Below are positions 15,141-24,888 of a DNA stretch of 64,000 nucleotides, one piece after another. A program made the translations under genes and the position numbers. Every line of letters begins with the position of its first letter. The first letter of the stretch is position 1. The notes beneath the pieces were generated by a model. That model saw nothing but the letters and a program-made list of their open reading frames with translations. It had not been told where the DNA came from and ran no database searches. This DNA comes from Borborobacter arsenicus (lineage in GTDB: Bacteria > Pseudomonadota > Alphaproteobacteria > Rhizobiales > Rhizobiaceae): assembly GCF_003934165.1 (NCBI RefSeq), contig NZ_RKST01000006.1, positions 1 through 64,000 on the forward strand. The letters run 5' to 3'.

Positions 15141-17096
15141 ATGACCAGATCGCCTTCATCCGCCCCCCGCCCCCGGCAAGGCATCGGCCAGGACCAGTTC
15201 CTGACCATATTGTCACGAGAGGAAGCGCTTGTCCGCTTCCAGGCGGCGCTGTTTCCGCGTCCCGTGCCCGGCGAAGAGCGGGTGCTTGCCGATGCGCTCG
15301 GCCTGGCCCTGGCAGAGGACGTCACCGCGCCCATCGACGTGCCGCCCTTCGACCGCTCCAATGTCGACGGCTTTGCCGTGCGCTCCGCCGACATCGTCTC
15401 GGCTTCGGAGGCAGGCTCGGTGCGGCTGCGCCTGAATGGCGAGACCATCCATTGCGGCACCGCCCCGACTGAGGCCGTCGCGGCCGGTACGGCGACCACC
15501 ATCGCCACCGGCGGCCCGATGCCGCGCGGTGCCGACGCCGTGGTCATGGTCGAGCATACGCAGCCTGCCGGCGACGATGCCATTGAAATAAGGCGCGGTG
15601 CCTCGCCCGGCCAGTTCGTCTCCTATGCCGGCTCCGACATCGCCCGCAGCGAGATGCTGCTGCGCGCCGGCACTGTGATCGGCTCGCGCGAGATCGGCAT
15701 GCTCGCCGCCTGCGGCGTGGCCAGCGTCAAGGTTGCGTGCCGGCCGCGCGTTGCCGTGCTGTCCACCGGCGACGAACTGGTGCAGCCGGGCTATCCGCTG
15801 CCGCCTGCCGCCGTCTATGACACCAATGGCGCGATCGTCTGCGCGGCAATCGAGGAAAATGGCGGCGAGGCGGTGTTTTACGGTGCCATCGCCGATGACG
15901 AGGCCAAGCTGGAAGCGGCCATGCGCGAGGCGCTTGCAGCTTCCGACATGCTGATCCTGTCGGGCGGCACCTCCAAAGGCGCCGGCGATGTCAGCCACCG
16001 CATCATCGCCCGCCTCGGCAAGCCCGGCATCATCGCCCATGGCGTGGCGCTCAAGCCCGGCAAGCCGCTCTGCCTTGCCGTTTGCGACGGCAAGCCGGTC
16101 GTCATCCTGCCCGGCTTCCCGACCTCGGCGATGTTCACATTCCATGACATGATCGTGCCGGTGCTGCGGCGCATGGCAGGCCTGCCGCCGCGCGCCGAAA
16201 CCCATGTGGCCACCAAGGTCCCGCTGCGCGTCGCCTCCGAACTCGGCCGTGCCGAATTCGTCATGGTGTCGCTGGTGGAGGGCGCGGAAGGGCTGATCGC
16301 CTATCCGACCGGCAAGGGGTCTGGCGCCATCACCTCCTTCGCGCAGGCCGACGGCTTCCTGCGCATCGATGCGCTCGCCGACCATCTGCCGGCCGGAACC
16401 GAGGCCGAGGTGACGCTGTTCACGCCGCATCTGCGCGTGCCCGATCTCGTCATCATCGGCAGCCATTGCACCGGGCTCGATCTTGTGCTGGAGCCGCTTG
16501 CCCGCGCCGGCCTATCGGCACGCTCGCTGGCGGTTGGCAGTCTCGGTGGCTTGTCGGCCGCAAGGCGCGGCGAATGCGACCTGGCGCCGATCCATCTGCT
16601 CGACGAGAAGACGCAGGTCTATAACGGACCCTTCCTTACCGACGGACTGGAACTGGTGCCCGGCTGGCGGCGCATGCAGGGCATCGTCTATCGCCCCGGC
16701 GACAAACGTTTCGAGGGCCGCTCCGTCGAAGACGCCATTGCCGCCGCCCTTGCCGATCCGTCCTGCCTGATGGTCAATCGCAACCAGGGCGCCGGCACCC
16801 GCATCCTGATCGACCGGCTGCTAGGCAAGGCACGGCCGGACGGCTACTGGAACCAGCCGCGCTCGCACAATGCGGTAGCCGCAGCGGTCAAGCAGAACCG
16901 CGCCGACTGGGGCGTCACCATTGCGCCGGTGGCGCAAGCCGCGGGGCTCGGCTTCATTGCGCTCGCCGAGGAGCATTATGATTTCGCGCTGGTCTCGGCG
17001 CGCAAGGATCGACTGGCGGTGCAGGCGTTTCTGGAAGCGCTGCATTCTGCCGAGTGCCGCGACGTGCTGGAGAAGGCAGGGTTCCGGCCGGCTTGA
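15141..17096 (+). CDS. MoeA fused to a periplasmic-binding (LysR-substrate/ModA-like) domain
   Basis: 651 residues. Residues 1-410 are a canonical MoeA: FDRSNVDGFAVRS, GGPMPRGADAVVMVEHT, SGGTSKGAGDVSHRI and LPGFPTSAMFTFHD. Residues 430-651 form a second domain of the periplasmic-binding type 2 fold (LVIIGSHCTGLDLVLEPLAR, GTRILIDRLLG, HYDFALVSARKDR), as in MoeA/PBP fusions annotated with a LysR substrate-binding-like part. No signal peptide, so cytoplasmic. The extra domain may bind molybdate, tungstate or a cofactor intermediate. It is the second gene of a pair with another MoeA-like protein and converges with mobA. Confidence 0.85.
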   Translation: MTRSPSSAPRPRQGIGQDQFLTILSREEALVRFQAALFPRPVPGEERVLADALGLALAEDVTAPIDVPPFDRSNVDGFAVRSADIVSASEAGSVRLRLNGETIHCGTAPTEAVAAGTATTIATGGPMPRGADAVVMVEHTQPAGDDAIEIRRGASPGQFVSYAGSDIARSEMLLRAGTVIGSREIGMLAACGVASVKVACRPRVAVLSTGDELVQPGYPLPPAAVYDTNGAIVCAAIEENGGEAVFYGAIADDEAKLEAAMREALAASDMLILSGGTSKGAGDVSHRIIARLGKPGIIAHGVALKPGKPLCLAVCDGKPVVILPGFPTSAMFTFHDMIVPVLRRMAGLPPRAETHVATKVPLRVASELGRAEFVMVSLVEGAEGLIAYPTGKGSGAITSFAQADGFLRIDALADHLPAGTEAEVTLFTPHLRVPDLVIIGSHCTGLDLVLEPLARAGLSARSLAVGSLGGLSAARRGECDLAPIHLLDEKTQVYNGPFLTDGLELVPGWRRMQGIVYRPGDKRFEGRSVEDAIAAALADPSCLMVNRNQGAGTRILIDRLLGKARPDGYWNQPRSHNAVAAAVKQNRADWGVTIAPVAQAAGLGFIALAEEHYDFALVSARKDRLAVQAFLEALHSAECRDVLEKAGFRPA

Positions 17097-17121
17097 CTGG
17101 TCAAGTTTTTATTTCTTCGCA

Positions 17122-17150
17122 CCCCCTTCTGCCCGGCAGGGCAGAGGGGG
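17122..17150. repeat. Inverted repeat between convergent genes, possible bidirectional terminator
   Basis: CCCCCTTCTGCCC pairs with GGGCAGAGGGGG across a short GGCA loop. It sits in the 86-base gap between the stop of the MoeA fusion and the stop of mobA, so it can end both transcripts. Its make-up also matches the C-tract/G-tract repeats at 12022 and 62777. Confidence 0.5.
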
Positions 17151-17182
17151 CAACGTAGGGTGTTTGCCTCGCCAGCGTCCCA

Positions 17183-17800
17183 CTACCCCGCCAGCTTCGC
17201 CAGCCGCTCGGCCTCCGACAAATCCTCGACCGTATTGGCGTTGAAGAAGGGATCGACCGGTTCCGCCGGCCAGTCGACCGTGGCGAGCCGATAGCGGGCG
17301 GTCCAGCGGTCGATCTTGCGCAGATCCTCCTCCACCAGCGCATGCCGCAACTCGCCGCGCAGCGCCACCTTCCACAGGCCGATCACCGGATGCGAGCGCC
17401 CGCCCGAGGCGGCGACCGCAAGTTCGGCTTCGTCGCGCTCCCGCGCTTCGTGCAGGCGGCCGACGAGGTCGCGTGGCAGGAACGGGCAGTCGCCTGCCAC
17501 GCTCACCACAAATTGCGCCTGCGGCCGGTTCTGCGCCGCCCAGTCGAGTGCCGCCAGCACACCCGCCAGCGGACCGGGATTATCGGCCACCGTGTCGGCC
17601 ACCACCGGCAGGCCGAAGGCGGCGAAGCGGGCCGGGTCGCCATTGGCGTTCAGCACCAGCCCGTCGCATTGCGGCGCAAGGCGCTCGATCACATGGTCCA
17701 GAATGGTGCGGCCGCCGATCTCGCGCATCGGCTTGTCGCCGCCGCCCATGCGCCGCGCCAGCCCGCCGGCCAGCACCACGCCCAGTGTCTCATGCGTCAT
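17183..17800 (-). CDS. mobA: Molybdenum cofactor guanylyltransferase MobA
   Basis: 205 residues. The nucleotidyltransferase signature [16 protein letters not shown] lies at residues 10-25, with [11 protein letters not shown] further on carrying the metal-binding Asp. MobA joins GMP to molybdopterin to form the bis-MGD cofactor needed by the DMSO-reductase family, including the formate dehydrogenase encoded at 22076. Its start overlaps the end of fdhD by 11 bases, so the two are translationally coupled. Confidence 0.93.
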   Translation of the reverse strand: MTHETLGVVLAGGLARRMGGGDKPMREIGGRTILDHVIERLAPQCDGLVLNANGDPARFAAFGLPVVADTVADNPGPLAGVLAALDWAAQNRPQAQFVVSVAGDCPFLPRDLVGRLHEARERDEAELAVAASGGRSHPVIGLWKVALRGELRHALVEEDLRKIDRWTARYRLATVDWPAEPVDPFFNANTVEDLSEAERLAKLAG

Positions 17801-18683
17801 GTTCGGCTCCCTTGCGCTGGTGGCGCGCCGGTTCCTCCTCGATTGCCGCCATATCCTGGTCGAAGATGATCCGCTCGGCGCCCGAAAGCGCGATGAAGCG
17901 CTTGCCGCGCGCGCGCCCGACCAGCGTCAGCCCGACCTCCCGCGCCAGCGCCACGCCCCAGGCGGTGAAGCCCGAGCGCGAGATCAGGATCGGTATGCCC
18001 ATCCGCACCGTCTTGATGGTCATTTCCGAGGTCAGCCGCCCGGTCGTATAGAGGATTTTGTCGGCCGGATCGATCTTGTGGCGGTACATCCAGCCGGCGA
18101 TCTTGTCGACGGCGTTGTGGCGGCCGACATCCTCCATATAGCAGATCGGCTCGCCCTTCAGGCACAGCACGCAACCATGGATTGCGCCTGCCTCCAGATA
18201 GAGCGAGGGCGTGGTGTTGATGCTGCGGGTCATCTGGTAGAGCCAGGAGGTTCGCAGTTCGGCCGCCGGCAGTTCGATATCGGCCACCGCCTCCATCAGG
18301 TCGCCAAAGGCGGTGCCCTGCGCGCAGCCCGATGTCAGCGTCCGCTTCTTCAGCTTCTGCTCGTAATTGGTGTGGCGCTCGGTGCGCACCACCGCGACCT
18401 GAAGCTCCTCGTCATAATCCACCCCGGTCACGACATCGTCGGGCTTCAGCATGTTCTGGTTGAGCAGATAGCCGATCGCCAGATATTCCGGATAGTCGTT
18501 GATCGTCATCATGGTGACGATCTCCTGCGAGTTCAGATAGAGCGTCAGTGCCCGCTCGACCGGCACGTTGATCTCCACCGCCTGCCCGCTCTGGTCGACG
18601 CCGGCGACCCGCTCCGTCAGCCGTGGATCGCCGGGCTCCGGCATGATGACGGCAAGGCCGGGCGGGTTGCTGCTATGCTGCAT
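17790..18683 (-). CDS. fdhD: Formate dehydrogenase accessory sulfurtransferase FdhD (FdsC)
   Basis: 297 residues from the ATG at 18683. The frame is open 20 codons further, but that part falls into the palindromic repeat at 18713-18759 and reads as repeat, not protein. FdhD passes sulfur to, and protects, the bis-MGD cofactor before insertion into formate dehydrogenase. Recognisable parts are [43 protein letters not shown] and [15 protein letters not shown]. The loop that in E. coli holds a CxxC motif reads SGCAQG here: Cys120 is present, the second Cys is Gly123. Partner of mobA in a minus-strand operon, divergent from moeA. Confidence 0.92.
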   Translation of the reverse strand: MQHSSNPPGLAVIMPEPGDPRLTERVAGVDQSGQAVEINVPVERALTLYLNSQEIVTMMTINDYPEYLAIGYLLNQNMLKPDDVVTGVDYDEELQVAVVRTERHTNYEQKLKKRTLTSGCAQGTAFGDLMEAVADIELPAAELRTSWLYQMTRSINTTPSLYLEAGAIHGCVLCLKGEPICYMEDVGRHNAVDKIAGWMYRHKIDPADKILYTTGRLTSEMTIKTVRMGIPILISRSGFTAWGVALAREVGLTLVGRARGKRFIALSGAERIIFDQDMAAIEEEPARHQRKGAEHDA

Positions 18684-18712
18684 GGCGTTCTCACATTTCC
18701 ATCTCTTTGACG

Positions 18713-18759
18713 AGCATGATCTTTTCGCGAAGCCGGTTCCCATTTTCCGGGTTCATGCT
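18713..18759. repeat. Rhizobial palindromic intergenic repeat (copy 1)
   Basis: Begins AGCATGATCTTTTCGCGAAG and ends GGGTTCATGCT, so the ends AGCATGA/TCATGCT pair and the inner GAAGCCGGTTCCC part gives a looped hairpin. This is the common Mesorhizobium/Rhizobium intergenic element of about 47 bases. It lies in the divergent gap between fdhD and moeA. Confidence 0.7.
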
Positions 18760-18857
18760 TAGGGTCGGGACGTTGGCACGAAATGGGTCGCGCGTCAGCC
18801 TTATGTAATGATAGGGCGCAAATGGCCAATGTCGGGATGACGAAACGGTAGGAGATA

Positions 18858-20114
18858 ATGGCGCAACTGACTGACGATTGCTTTGCCTTCGGCGGGCCGT
18901 TGCTGCCCGTCGACGACGCCATTGCAATGCTTGCCGCGCGCCTGAGCGCGGTGGAGGAAAGCGAGTCCCTGAAGCTGGTCGAGGCGGATGGCCGTGTGCT
19001 CGCCCGCGACCTCGTCGCCCCGTTGTCCCTGCCGCCCTTCACCAATTCGGCGGTCGATGGTTATGCCGTGCGCGGTGTAGACGTGCCGATGGACGAGGAA
19101 AAGGCCTTTGCAGTCGTCGGTCGCGTCCAGGCCGGGGCCGCCGCAAATGCCGCAGCGGAAGCCGGCCAGGCCGTTCGCGTCTTCACCGGGGCGCCGATGC
19201 CGCAAGGGGCCGATACGGTGTTCATGCAGGAGGACGTGCGGCTGGACGAGGCCGGCCGGGTCATCCTGCCGCCGGGTCTCAGGCGCGGCGCAAATGTCCG
19301 ACCGCAGGGCGAAGACGTCGCCGCCGGACAGACGGTGCTCAAGGCGGGGCATCGCATGCGCCCGCAAGATGTGGCGCTAGCTGCAGCGCTGGGCCTCACC
19401 CATGTCGAGGCACGCCGGCGCATCCGCGTTGCCGTTCTTTCGACCGGCAATGAGATCGTCGCCCCCGGCACGCCGCGTGGCTCGGCCCAGCTCTTCGATT
19501 CCAACCGCTTCATGCTCATGGCGATGCTTGCCCGGCTCGGCTGCGAGGTCGATGATCTGGGCATCGTGCGCGACGATATGGGCTCTACCGCCGCGATGCT
19601 GCGTGACGCCGCCGCAACGCATGACCTGATCCTGGCCTCCGGCGGCGTTTCCACCGGCGAGGCCGATTTCGTCAAGGCGGCGGTGGAAAGCGTCGGCACG
19701 CTGGTCTTCTGGCGCATGGCCATCAAGCCCGGCCGTCCCGTCGCCATGGGCGTGATCGCCGGCAAGCCCTTCATCGGCCTGCCCGGAAATCCGGTAGCAA
19801 GCTTCGTCACCTTCGCCCATATCGCACGCCCGGCAATTGCCGCGCTTGCGGGCATGCAACCCGGCTCCTCCGTTTCCGTCCCGCTGCGTGCCGCTTTTTC
19901 CTACCGTAAGAAAGAGGGAAGGCGCGAATATGTCCGGGCAAGCCTGCGCAAGGCCGAAGACGGCACATTGGAGGCCGTCAAATTTCCGCGCGAGGGGGCG
20001 GGGCTTTTGTCCTCGCTGGTCGAAACAGACGGGCTTGTCGAACTCGGCGAGACAACCACAAATGTCACACCGGGCGAGATCGTGGCATTTCTGCCCTATT
20101 CCAGCCTATTATGA
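18858..20114 (+). CDS. moeA: Molybdopterin molybdotransferase MoeA (gephyrin-like)
   Basis: 418 residues with all usual MoeA motifs: FTNSAVDGYAVRG, TGAPMPQGADTVFMQEDV, VLSTGNEIV, FDSNRFMLMAML, ASGGVSTGEADFVK and GLPGNPVASFVTF. It ligates molybdate (or tungstate) to the dithiolene of adenylylated molybdopterin. Start chosen at the ATG after GGAGATA. This is probably the housekeeping MoeA of the three encoded here; the other two are divergent or fused. It is divergent from fdhD and followed after 286 bases by the formate dehydrogenase operon. Confidence 0.93.
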   Translation: MAQLTDDCFAFGGPLLPVDDAIAMLAARLSAVEESESLKLVEADGRVLARDLVAPLSLPPFTNSAVDGYAVRGVDVPMDEEKAFAVVGRVQAGAAANAAAEAGQAVRVFTGAPMPQGADTVFMQEDVRLDEAGRVILPPGLRRGANVRPQGEDVAAGQTVLKAGHRMRPQDVALAAALGLTHVEARRRIRVAVLSTGNEIVAPGTPRGSAQLFDSNRFMLMAMLARLGCEVDDLGIVRDDMGSTAAMLRDAAATHDLILASGGVSTGEADFVKAAVESVGTLVFWRMAIKPGRPVAMGVIAGKPFIGLPGNPVASFVTFAHIARPAIAALAGMQPGSSVSVPLRAAFSYRKKEGRREYVRASLRKAEDGTLEAVKFPREGAGLLSSLVETDGLVELGETTTNVTPGEIVAFLPYSSLL

Positions 20115-20400
20115 GGGCAGCGGGCCGAGGCAACCAACACCGCCTCCATTGCGACATTCGCTTTCGCATCCGAAGTCGCGTCATGCGGTGAGCTGGACAA
20201 TACTCTGATCGAAAGGCCAATGGACCGGCGCGATCATGTGCCGCAATGATACCGCGGCCCGATGCTGCCATATCGGCATTTAGTGCATATGGGACATATC
20301 CTGGACGACATATGAAATTTGTGTAGCGTGAGGAATATCTTTTGCCTTATAGTCAAATTTCAGGATCGCCGGAACAGATGAGCTGCCAAGGGGAGAGACG

Positions 20401-22074
20401 ATGACATTTCATGATCGGCGTCGGCGGGATCGTGGTCCGAAGGGCCGCGGACTTGATGATACCGCACTTGGCGAGGTCCAGGCGCTGCTGGGTTCGCGCG
20501 AGCGTCGCCGCGACCTTTTGATCGAGTTCCTGCATCTGATCCAGGACCGCTACGGACATTTGTCAGCGCGGCATTTGCGCGCTCTGGCGCATGAGATGAA
20601 GTTGGCGCAGGCCGAGGTCTATGAGGTCGCCTCCTTCTACGACCATTTCGACGTCGTCAAGGAAGGCGAGACGCCGCCGCCGGCACTCACCATCAGGGTC
20701 TGCGATTCGGTAAGCTGCATGCTGGCCGGTGCCGAGACACTGGTCGGCGCGCTTCAACAGGGAGCCGACCCGGCCTCGGTACGCGTGGTGCGCGCGCCCT
20801 GCATGGGCCGCTGCGCCGGCGCGCCTGCAGCGCGCATCGGCGACCGCGAGGTCGACCATGCCACGGTCGAAGGCCTGCTGGAGATGGCCAAAAGCGGCGA
20901 CACCAAGATCAAGGTGCCGGACTATACCGGCCTTGCGGCCTATCGCGCCGAAGGCGGCTATCAATTGCTGGAGAAGGTGCGCAGCGGCAAGGTCACGGCC
21001 GAGACACTGATGGCCACGATGCAGAGCGCGGGCCTGCGCGGGCTTGGCGGCGCGGGCTTCCCGGCCGGCAAGAAGTGGGAGTTCGTGCGCTCCTATGCCG
21101 GGCCGCGTCTGATGTCGATCAATGGCGACGAAGGCGAACCGGGCACTTTCAAGGACCGCGTCTATCTGGAGCGCGACCCGCACCGCACGCTGGAAGGCGC
21201 GCTGATCGCCGCCCACGCGGTGGAGGCCGAGCGCATCTATTTCTATATGCGCGACGAATATCCGGCCGTACTGCACATTCTGCGCACCGAAATTGCCGCT
21301 CTTGAGGCCGCAGGACTTGCCAAGCCGGGCTTCATCGAGCTGCGGCGAGGTGCCGGCGCCTATATCTGCGGCGAAGAAAGCGCGATGCTGGAATCGATCG
21401 AGGGCAAGCGCGGGCTGCCGCGCCACCGGCCGCCCTATATCGCCGAGGTCGGCCTGTTCGGCCGGCCGACGCTCAACCACAATGTCGAGACGCTGTGGTG
21501 GATCCGCGACATCGTAGAAAAGGGCGCGGACTGGTTCGCAGGCCTTGGCAAGCCCGGCCATCCGGGCATCCGCTCTTGGTCGGTGTCGGGCCGCGTGAAG
21601 AACCCCGGCGTCAAGCTGGCGCCGGCCGGCGTCACCGTGCGCGAACTCATCGAAGAGCATTGCGGCGGCATGGCTGATGGCCACAGCTTCAAGGCCTATC
21701 TGCCGGGCGGCGCCTCGGGCGGCATCCTGCCGGCCTCGATGGGCGATATTCCGCTGGATTTCGGCGGCGAGCTTGCCAAGCAGGGTGCCTTTGTCGGCTC
21801 GCATGCGATCGTCATCTTCTCCGATGAGGACAGCGCCAAGGCGGCAACGCTGAACTTGCTGAAGTTCTTCAAGCATGAGAGCTGCGGCCAGTGCACGCCG
21901 TGCCGCGAGGGAACAGGCAAGATGGTGGCGCTCCTGCAGAAGGACGGCACACTCGACGAGGCAGGCCTGCGCGACCTGGAGATGGTGATGCGCGACGCCT
22001 CCATTTGCGGGCTCGGCCAGGCCGCGCCCAACCCGGTCAACCATTTGCTGACGCATTTCCGTGAGGACCTCTGA
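20401..22074 (+). CDS. fdsB: NAD-dependent formate dehydrogenase beta subunit (FdsG-FdsB fusion)
   Basis: 557 residues. Residues 1-160 are NuoE-like, with a thioredoxin-fold [2Fe-2S] site made of CDSVSC and, 40 residues on, CMGRC. The rest is NuoF-like: GLRGLGGAGFPAGKKW (NADH/FMN site), GDEGEPGTFKDR, and SCGQCTPCREGT with a later Cys for a [4Fe-4S] cluster. It carries electrons from the alpha subunit to NAD+. In some bacteria FdsG and FdsB are separate; the fused form is like Fdh1B of Methylobacterium. Start chosen at the ATG after GGGGAGAGACG. The stop overlaps the region of the next start by one base spacing (TGA-g-ATG), so translation is coupled. Confidence 0.93.
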   Translation: MTFHDRRRRDRGPKGRGLDDTALGEVQALLGSRERRRDLLIEFLHLIQDRYGHLSARHLRALAHEMKLAQAEVYEVASFYDHFDVVKEGETPPPALTIRVCDSVSCMLAGAETLVGALQQGADPASVRVVRAPCMGRCAGAPAARIGDREVDHATVEGLLEMAKSGDTKIKVPDYTGLAAYRAEGGYQLLEKVRSGKVTAETLMATMQSAGLRGLGGAGFPAGKKWEFVRSYAGPRLMSINGDEGEPGTFKDRVYLERDPHRTLEGALIAAHAVEAERIYFYMRDEYPAVLHILRTEIAALEAAGLAKPGFIELRRGAGAYICGEESAMLESIEGKRGLPRHRPPYIAEVGLFGRPTLNHNVETLWWIRDIVEKGADWFAGLGKPGHPGIRSWSVSGRVKNPGVKLAPAGVTVRELIEEHCGGMADGHSFKAYLPGGASGGILPASMGDIPLDFGGELAKQGAFVGSHAIVIFSDEDSAKAATLNLLKFFKHESCGQCTPCREGTGKMVALLQKDGTLDEAGLRDLEMVMRDASICGLGQAAPNPVNHLLTHFREDL

Positions 22075-22075
22075 G

Positions 22076-24868
22076 ATGGCGGACAGAATCGAATTCACTC
22101 TTGACGGCAAGACGGTTTCGGCGACTGAGGGCGAGACCATCTGGGACGTGGCAAAGCGCGAGGGAACCAATATCCCGCATCTGTGCCATGTCGACCTGCC
22201 GGGCTATCGCACCGACGGCAATTGCCGCGCCTGCATGGTCGATATCGAAGGCGAACGCGTGCTTGCCGCCTCCTGCATCCGCAAGCCGACCGCCGGCATG
22301 GTGGTCAAGACCGGCACCGAGCGGGCCGAGAAGTCGCGCCAGATGGTGTTCGAACTGCTCGCCAGCAATATGCGCCCGGCCGAGGAAGGCCCCGACAACC
22401 AGTCGGCCTTCTGGCAATGGGCGTCCTCGATGGGGATTTCGGGCAGCGCGCGCTTCCCGTCCAAATTCGACGCCGCCGAAGTAGCCGAGTTCGACATCTC
22501 CAATCCGGCGATCGCCGTCAATCTCGATGCCTGCATCGCCTGCGGCGCCTGCGTGCGCGCCTGCCGGGAAGTGCAGGTCAATGACGTCATCGGCATGGCC
22601 GATCGCGGCGGCCACACGGTGCCGGTGTTCGATATGCACGACCCGATGGGTCTTTCGACCTGCGTGACCTGCGGCGAATGCGTACAGGCCTGTCCGACCG
22701 GCGCGCTTTACGAGAAGACGCTCATGGATGAAGCCGGCAAGACCCGCGCCATCCAGGAATTCGACAAGGTCGTGGATTCGCTGTGCCCGTTCTGCGGCGT
22801 CGGCTGCCAGACCAGCGTTGCGGTCAAGGACAACAAAATCGTCCAGATCGACGGCCGCAACGGCCCGGCCAACGAAAACCGGCTTTGCGTCAAGGGCCGC
22901 TTCGGCTTCGACTACGCAATGTCGCCGGAGCGGCTGACCAAGCCGCTGATCCGCCGCGACGACGCGCCCAAGGCCGGCGATGCCGACATGCGCAATGTCG
23001 ACCCGCTCACCGTTTTCCGCGAGGCGACCTGGGAGGAGGCGCTGGAACGCGCCGCCAGCGGGTTGAAGAAGATTCTCAATGAGGATGGCGGCAGCGCGCT
23101 TGCCGGTTTCGGCTCGGCCAAGGGCTCCAATGAGGAAGCCTATCTGTTCCAGAAATTCATCCGCCAGGGCTTCGGCACCAACAATGTTGACCACTGCACC
23201 CGGTTGTGTCACGCCTCCTCGGTCGCGGCCCTGATGGAGGGCGTCGGCTCCGGCGCGGTGTCGGCGCCGTTCATGGATGCGATGAAGGCCGAATGCGTCA
23301 TCATCATCGGTGCGCGCCCGACCACCAACCATCCGGTCGCCGCCACCTATTTCAAGCAGGCGGTCAAGCGCGGCACCAAGCTCATCATCATGGACCCGCG
23401 CGGCCAGGACCTGATGCGCCACGCCACCCATTCGCTGCGCTTCAAGCCCGGTAGCGACGTCGCCATGCTCAATGCGCTGCTGCACGTCATCATCGAGGAA
23501 AAGCTCTATGACGAGCAATATATCCAGGCCAATGTCACCGGCTTCGAGGCGCTGAAGGAGAAGGTCAAGGACTTCTCGCCCGAGGAGATGGCCAAGGTCT
23601 GCGGCATCGAGGCTTCGGTGCTGCGCGACGTGGCCCGCACCTATGCCAAGTCCGAGCGCTCGATGATCTTCTGGGGCATGGGCGTCTCCCAGCACACCCA
23701 CGGCACCGACAATTCGCGCTGCCTGATCGCGCTGGCGCTGATCACCGGCCATGTCGGGCGTCCCGGCACCGGTCTGCACCCGCTGCGCGGCCAGAACAAC
23801 GTCCAGGGCGCCTCGGATGCCGGCCTGATCCCGATGTACTACCCCGACTACAAGTCGGTGGAGAACATCGACATTCGTGGTCAGTACGAGAACTTCTGGG
23901 GCCAGACGCTCGATCCCAAGCGCGGCCTGACCGTGGTCGAGATCATCGACGCCATCCATGCCGACGAGATCAAGGGCATGTATGTCATGGGCGAGAATCC
24001 GGCCATGTCGGACCCCGACCAGACCCATGCCCGCGCCGCTCTTGCCAAGCTCGACCATCTGGTGGTGCAGGACATCTTCCTCACCGAGACCGCCTGGCAT
24101 GCCGACGTGGTGCTGCCGGCCTCGGCGCATGCCGAGAAACTCGGCACCTTCACCAACACCAACCGTCAGGTGCAGATCGGCCGCCCGGCGCTCGACATGC
24201 CCGGCGAGGCGCGCCAAGATCTCGACCTCATCATCGACCTTGCCAAGCGCATGGGGCTCGACTGGAACTATGCCCATGTCTCGGAGGTCTATACCGAGAT
24301 GGCGCAGGTGATGCCTTCGCTCAAGCACATCTCCTGGGAGCGCATAGAGCGTGAGGGCTCGGTCATCTATCCGGCTGACGGTCCTGACGTGCCGGGCAAC
24401 GAGATCGTCTTCACCTCCGGCTTCCCGACTTCCGACGGGCGCGGCCGCATCGTGCCGACCGACCTGTTGCCGCCCGACGAGGTGCCGGACGCGGAATACC
24501 CGCTGGTGCTCACCACAGGGCGTATCCTCGAACATTGGCACACCGGCGCCATGACGCGGCGCGCCGGCGTCCTCAATGCCATCGAGCCCTATGGCATCGC
24601 TGCCATGAACCCCTACGAGATCGAGCGGCGCGGCCTGCATATCGGCGACATGGTGCAGGTCGAAACCCGGCGCGGCACCGTCGAGGCAATCCTGCGCGCC
24701 GACCGCGAAGTCGCGGACGGTATGGTGTTCATGCCGTTCTGCTTCAATGAAAGCCCGGCTAACAAGCTCACCAACCCGATGCTCGATCCCTACGGCAAGA
24801 TTCCCGAGTTCAAATATTGCGCCGCCCGTGTCGAGCCGCTGACCCAACACGCAGAGGCTGCGGAGTAA
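22076..24868 (+). CDS. fdsA: Formate dehydrogenase catalytic alpha subunit, bis-MGD (Mo/W), NAD-linked
   Basis: 930 residues; an in-frame GTG 15 bases upstream is less likely. N-terminal [2Fe-2S] domain (CHVDLPGYRTDGNCRACMVD, then C), two ferredoxin-type [4Fe-4S] motifs (CIACGACVRAC; CVTCGECVQACP), a further [4Fe-4S] site (CPFCGVGCQ...C), then the large molybdopterin domain and C-terminal dinucleotide-binding domain. The active-site motif is TRLCHASS with Cys378 as likely metal ligand (no selenocysteine), followed by the conserved His. It oxidises formate to CO2, and can reduce CO2 in related enzymes. Paired with the beta subunit; no fdsD-like small gene was found after it. Confidence 0.95.
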   Translation: MADRIEFTLDGKTVSATEGETIWDVAKREGTNIPHLCHVDLPGYRTDGNCRACMVDIEGERVLAASCIRKPTAGMVVKTGTERAEKSRQMVFELLASNMRPAEEGPDNQSAFWQWASSMGISGSARFPSKFDAAEVAEFDISNPAIAVNLDACIACGACVRACREVQVNDVIGMADRGGHTVPVFDMHDPMGLSTCVTCGECVQACPTGALYEKTLMDEAGKTRAIQEFDKVVDSLCPFCGVGCQTSVAVKDNKIVQIDGRNGPANENRLCVKGRFGFDYAMSPERLTKPLIRRDDAPKAGDADMRNVDPLTVFREATWEEALERAASGLKKILNEDGGSALAGFGSAKGSNEEAYLFQKFIRQGFGTNNVDHCTRLCHASSVAALMEGVGSGAVSAPFMDAMKAECVIIIGARPTTNHPVAATYFKQAVKRGTKLIIMDPRGQDLMRHATHSLRFKPGSDVAMLNALLHVIIEEKLYDEQYIQANVTGFEALKEKVKDFSPEEMAKVCGIEASVLRDVARTYAKSERSMIFWGMGVSQHTHGTDNSRCLIALALITGHVGRPGTGLHPLRGQNNVQGASDAGLIPMYYPDYKSVENIDIRGQYENFWGQTLDPKRGLTVVEIIDAIHADEIKGMYVMGENPAMSDPDQTHARAALAKLDHLVVQDIFLTETAWHADVVLPASAHAEKLGTFTNTNRQVQIGRPALDMPGEARQDLDLIIDLAKRMGLDWNYAHVSEVYTEMAQVMPSLKHISWERIEREGSVIYPADGPDVPGNEIVFTSGFPTSDGRGRIVPTDLLPPDEVPDAEYPLVLTTGRILEHWHTGAMTRRAGVLNAIEPYGIAAMNPYEIERRGLHIGDMVQVETRRGTVEAILRADREVADGMVFMPFCFNESPANKLTNPMLDPYGKIPEFKYCAARVEPLTQHAEAAE

Positions 24869-24888
24869 CGCAGATATTCATGTCGATC

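Noticed and set aside
18684-18743. 20-codon N-terminal extension of FdhD
   Set aside because: Most of it is translated from the palindromic repeat at 18713-18759, so the ATG at 18683 is preferred.
20563-22170. 535-codon minus-strand open frame
   Set aside because: Antisense to fdsB, shadow composition, no ribosome site.
22037-24850. 937-codon open frame on the minus strand
   Set aside because: It is antisense to fdsA, whose protein has every expected motif; long antisense frames are usual in GC-rich DNA with strong third-position bias. The translation is His/Gly/Asp-rich noise without domains.
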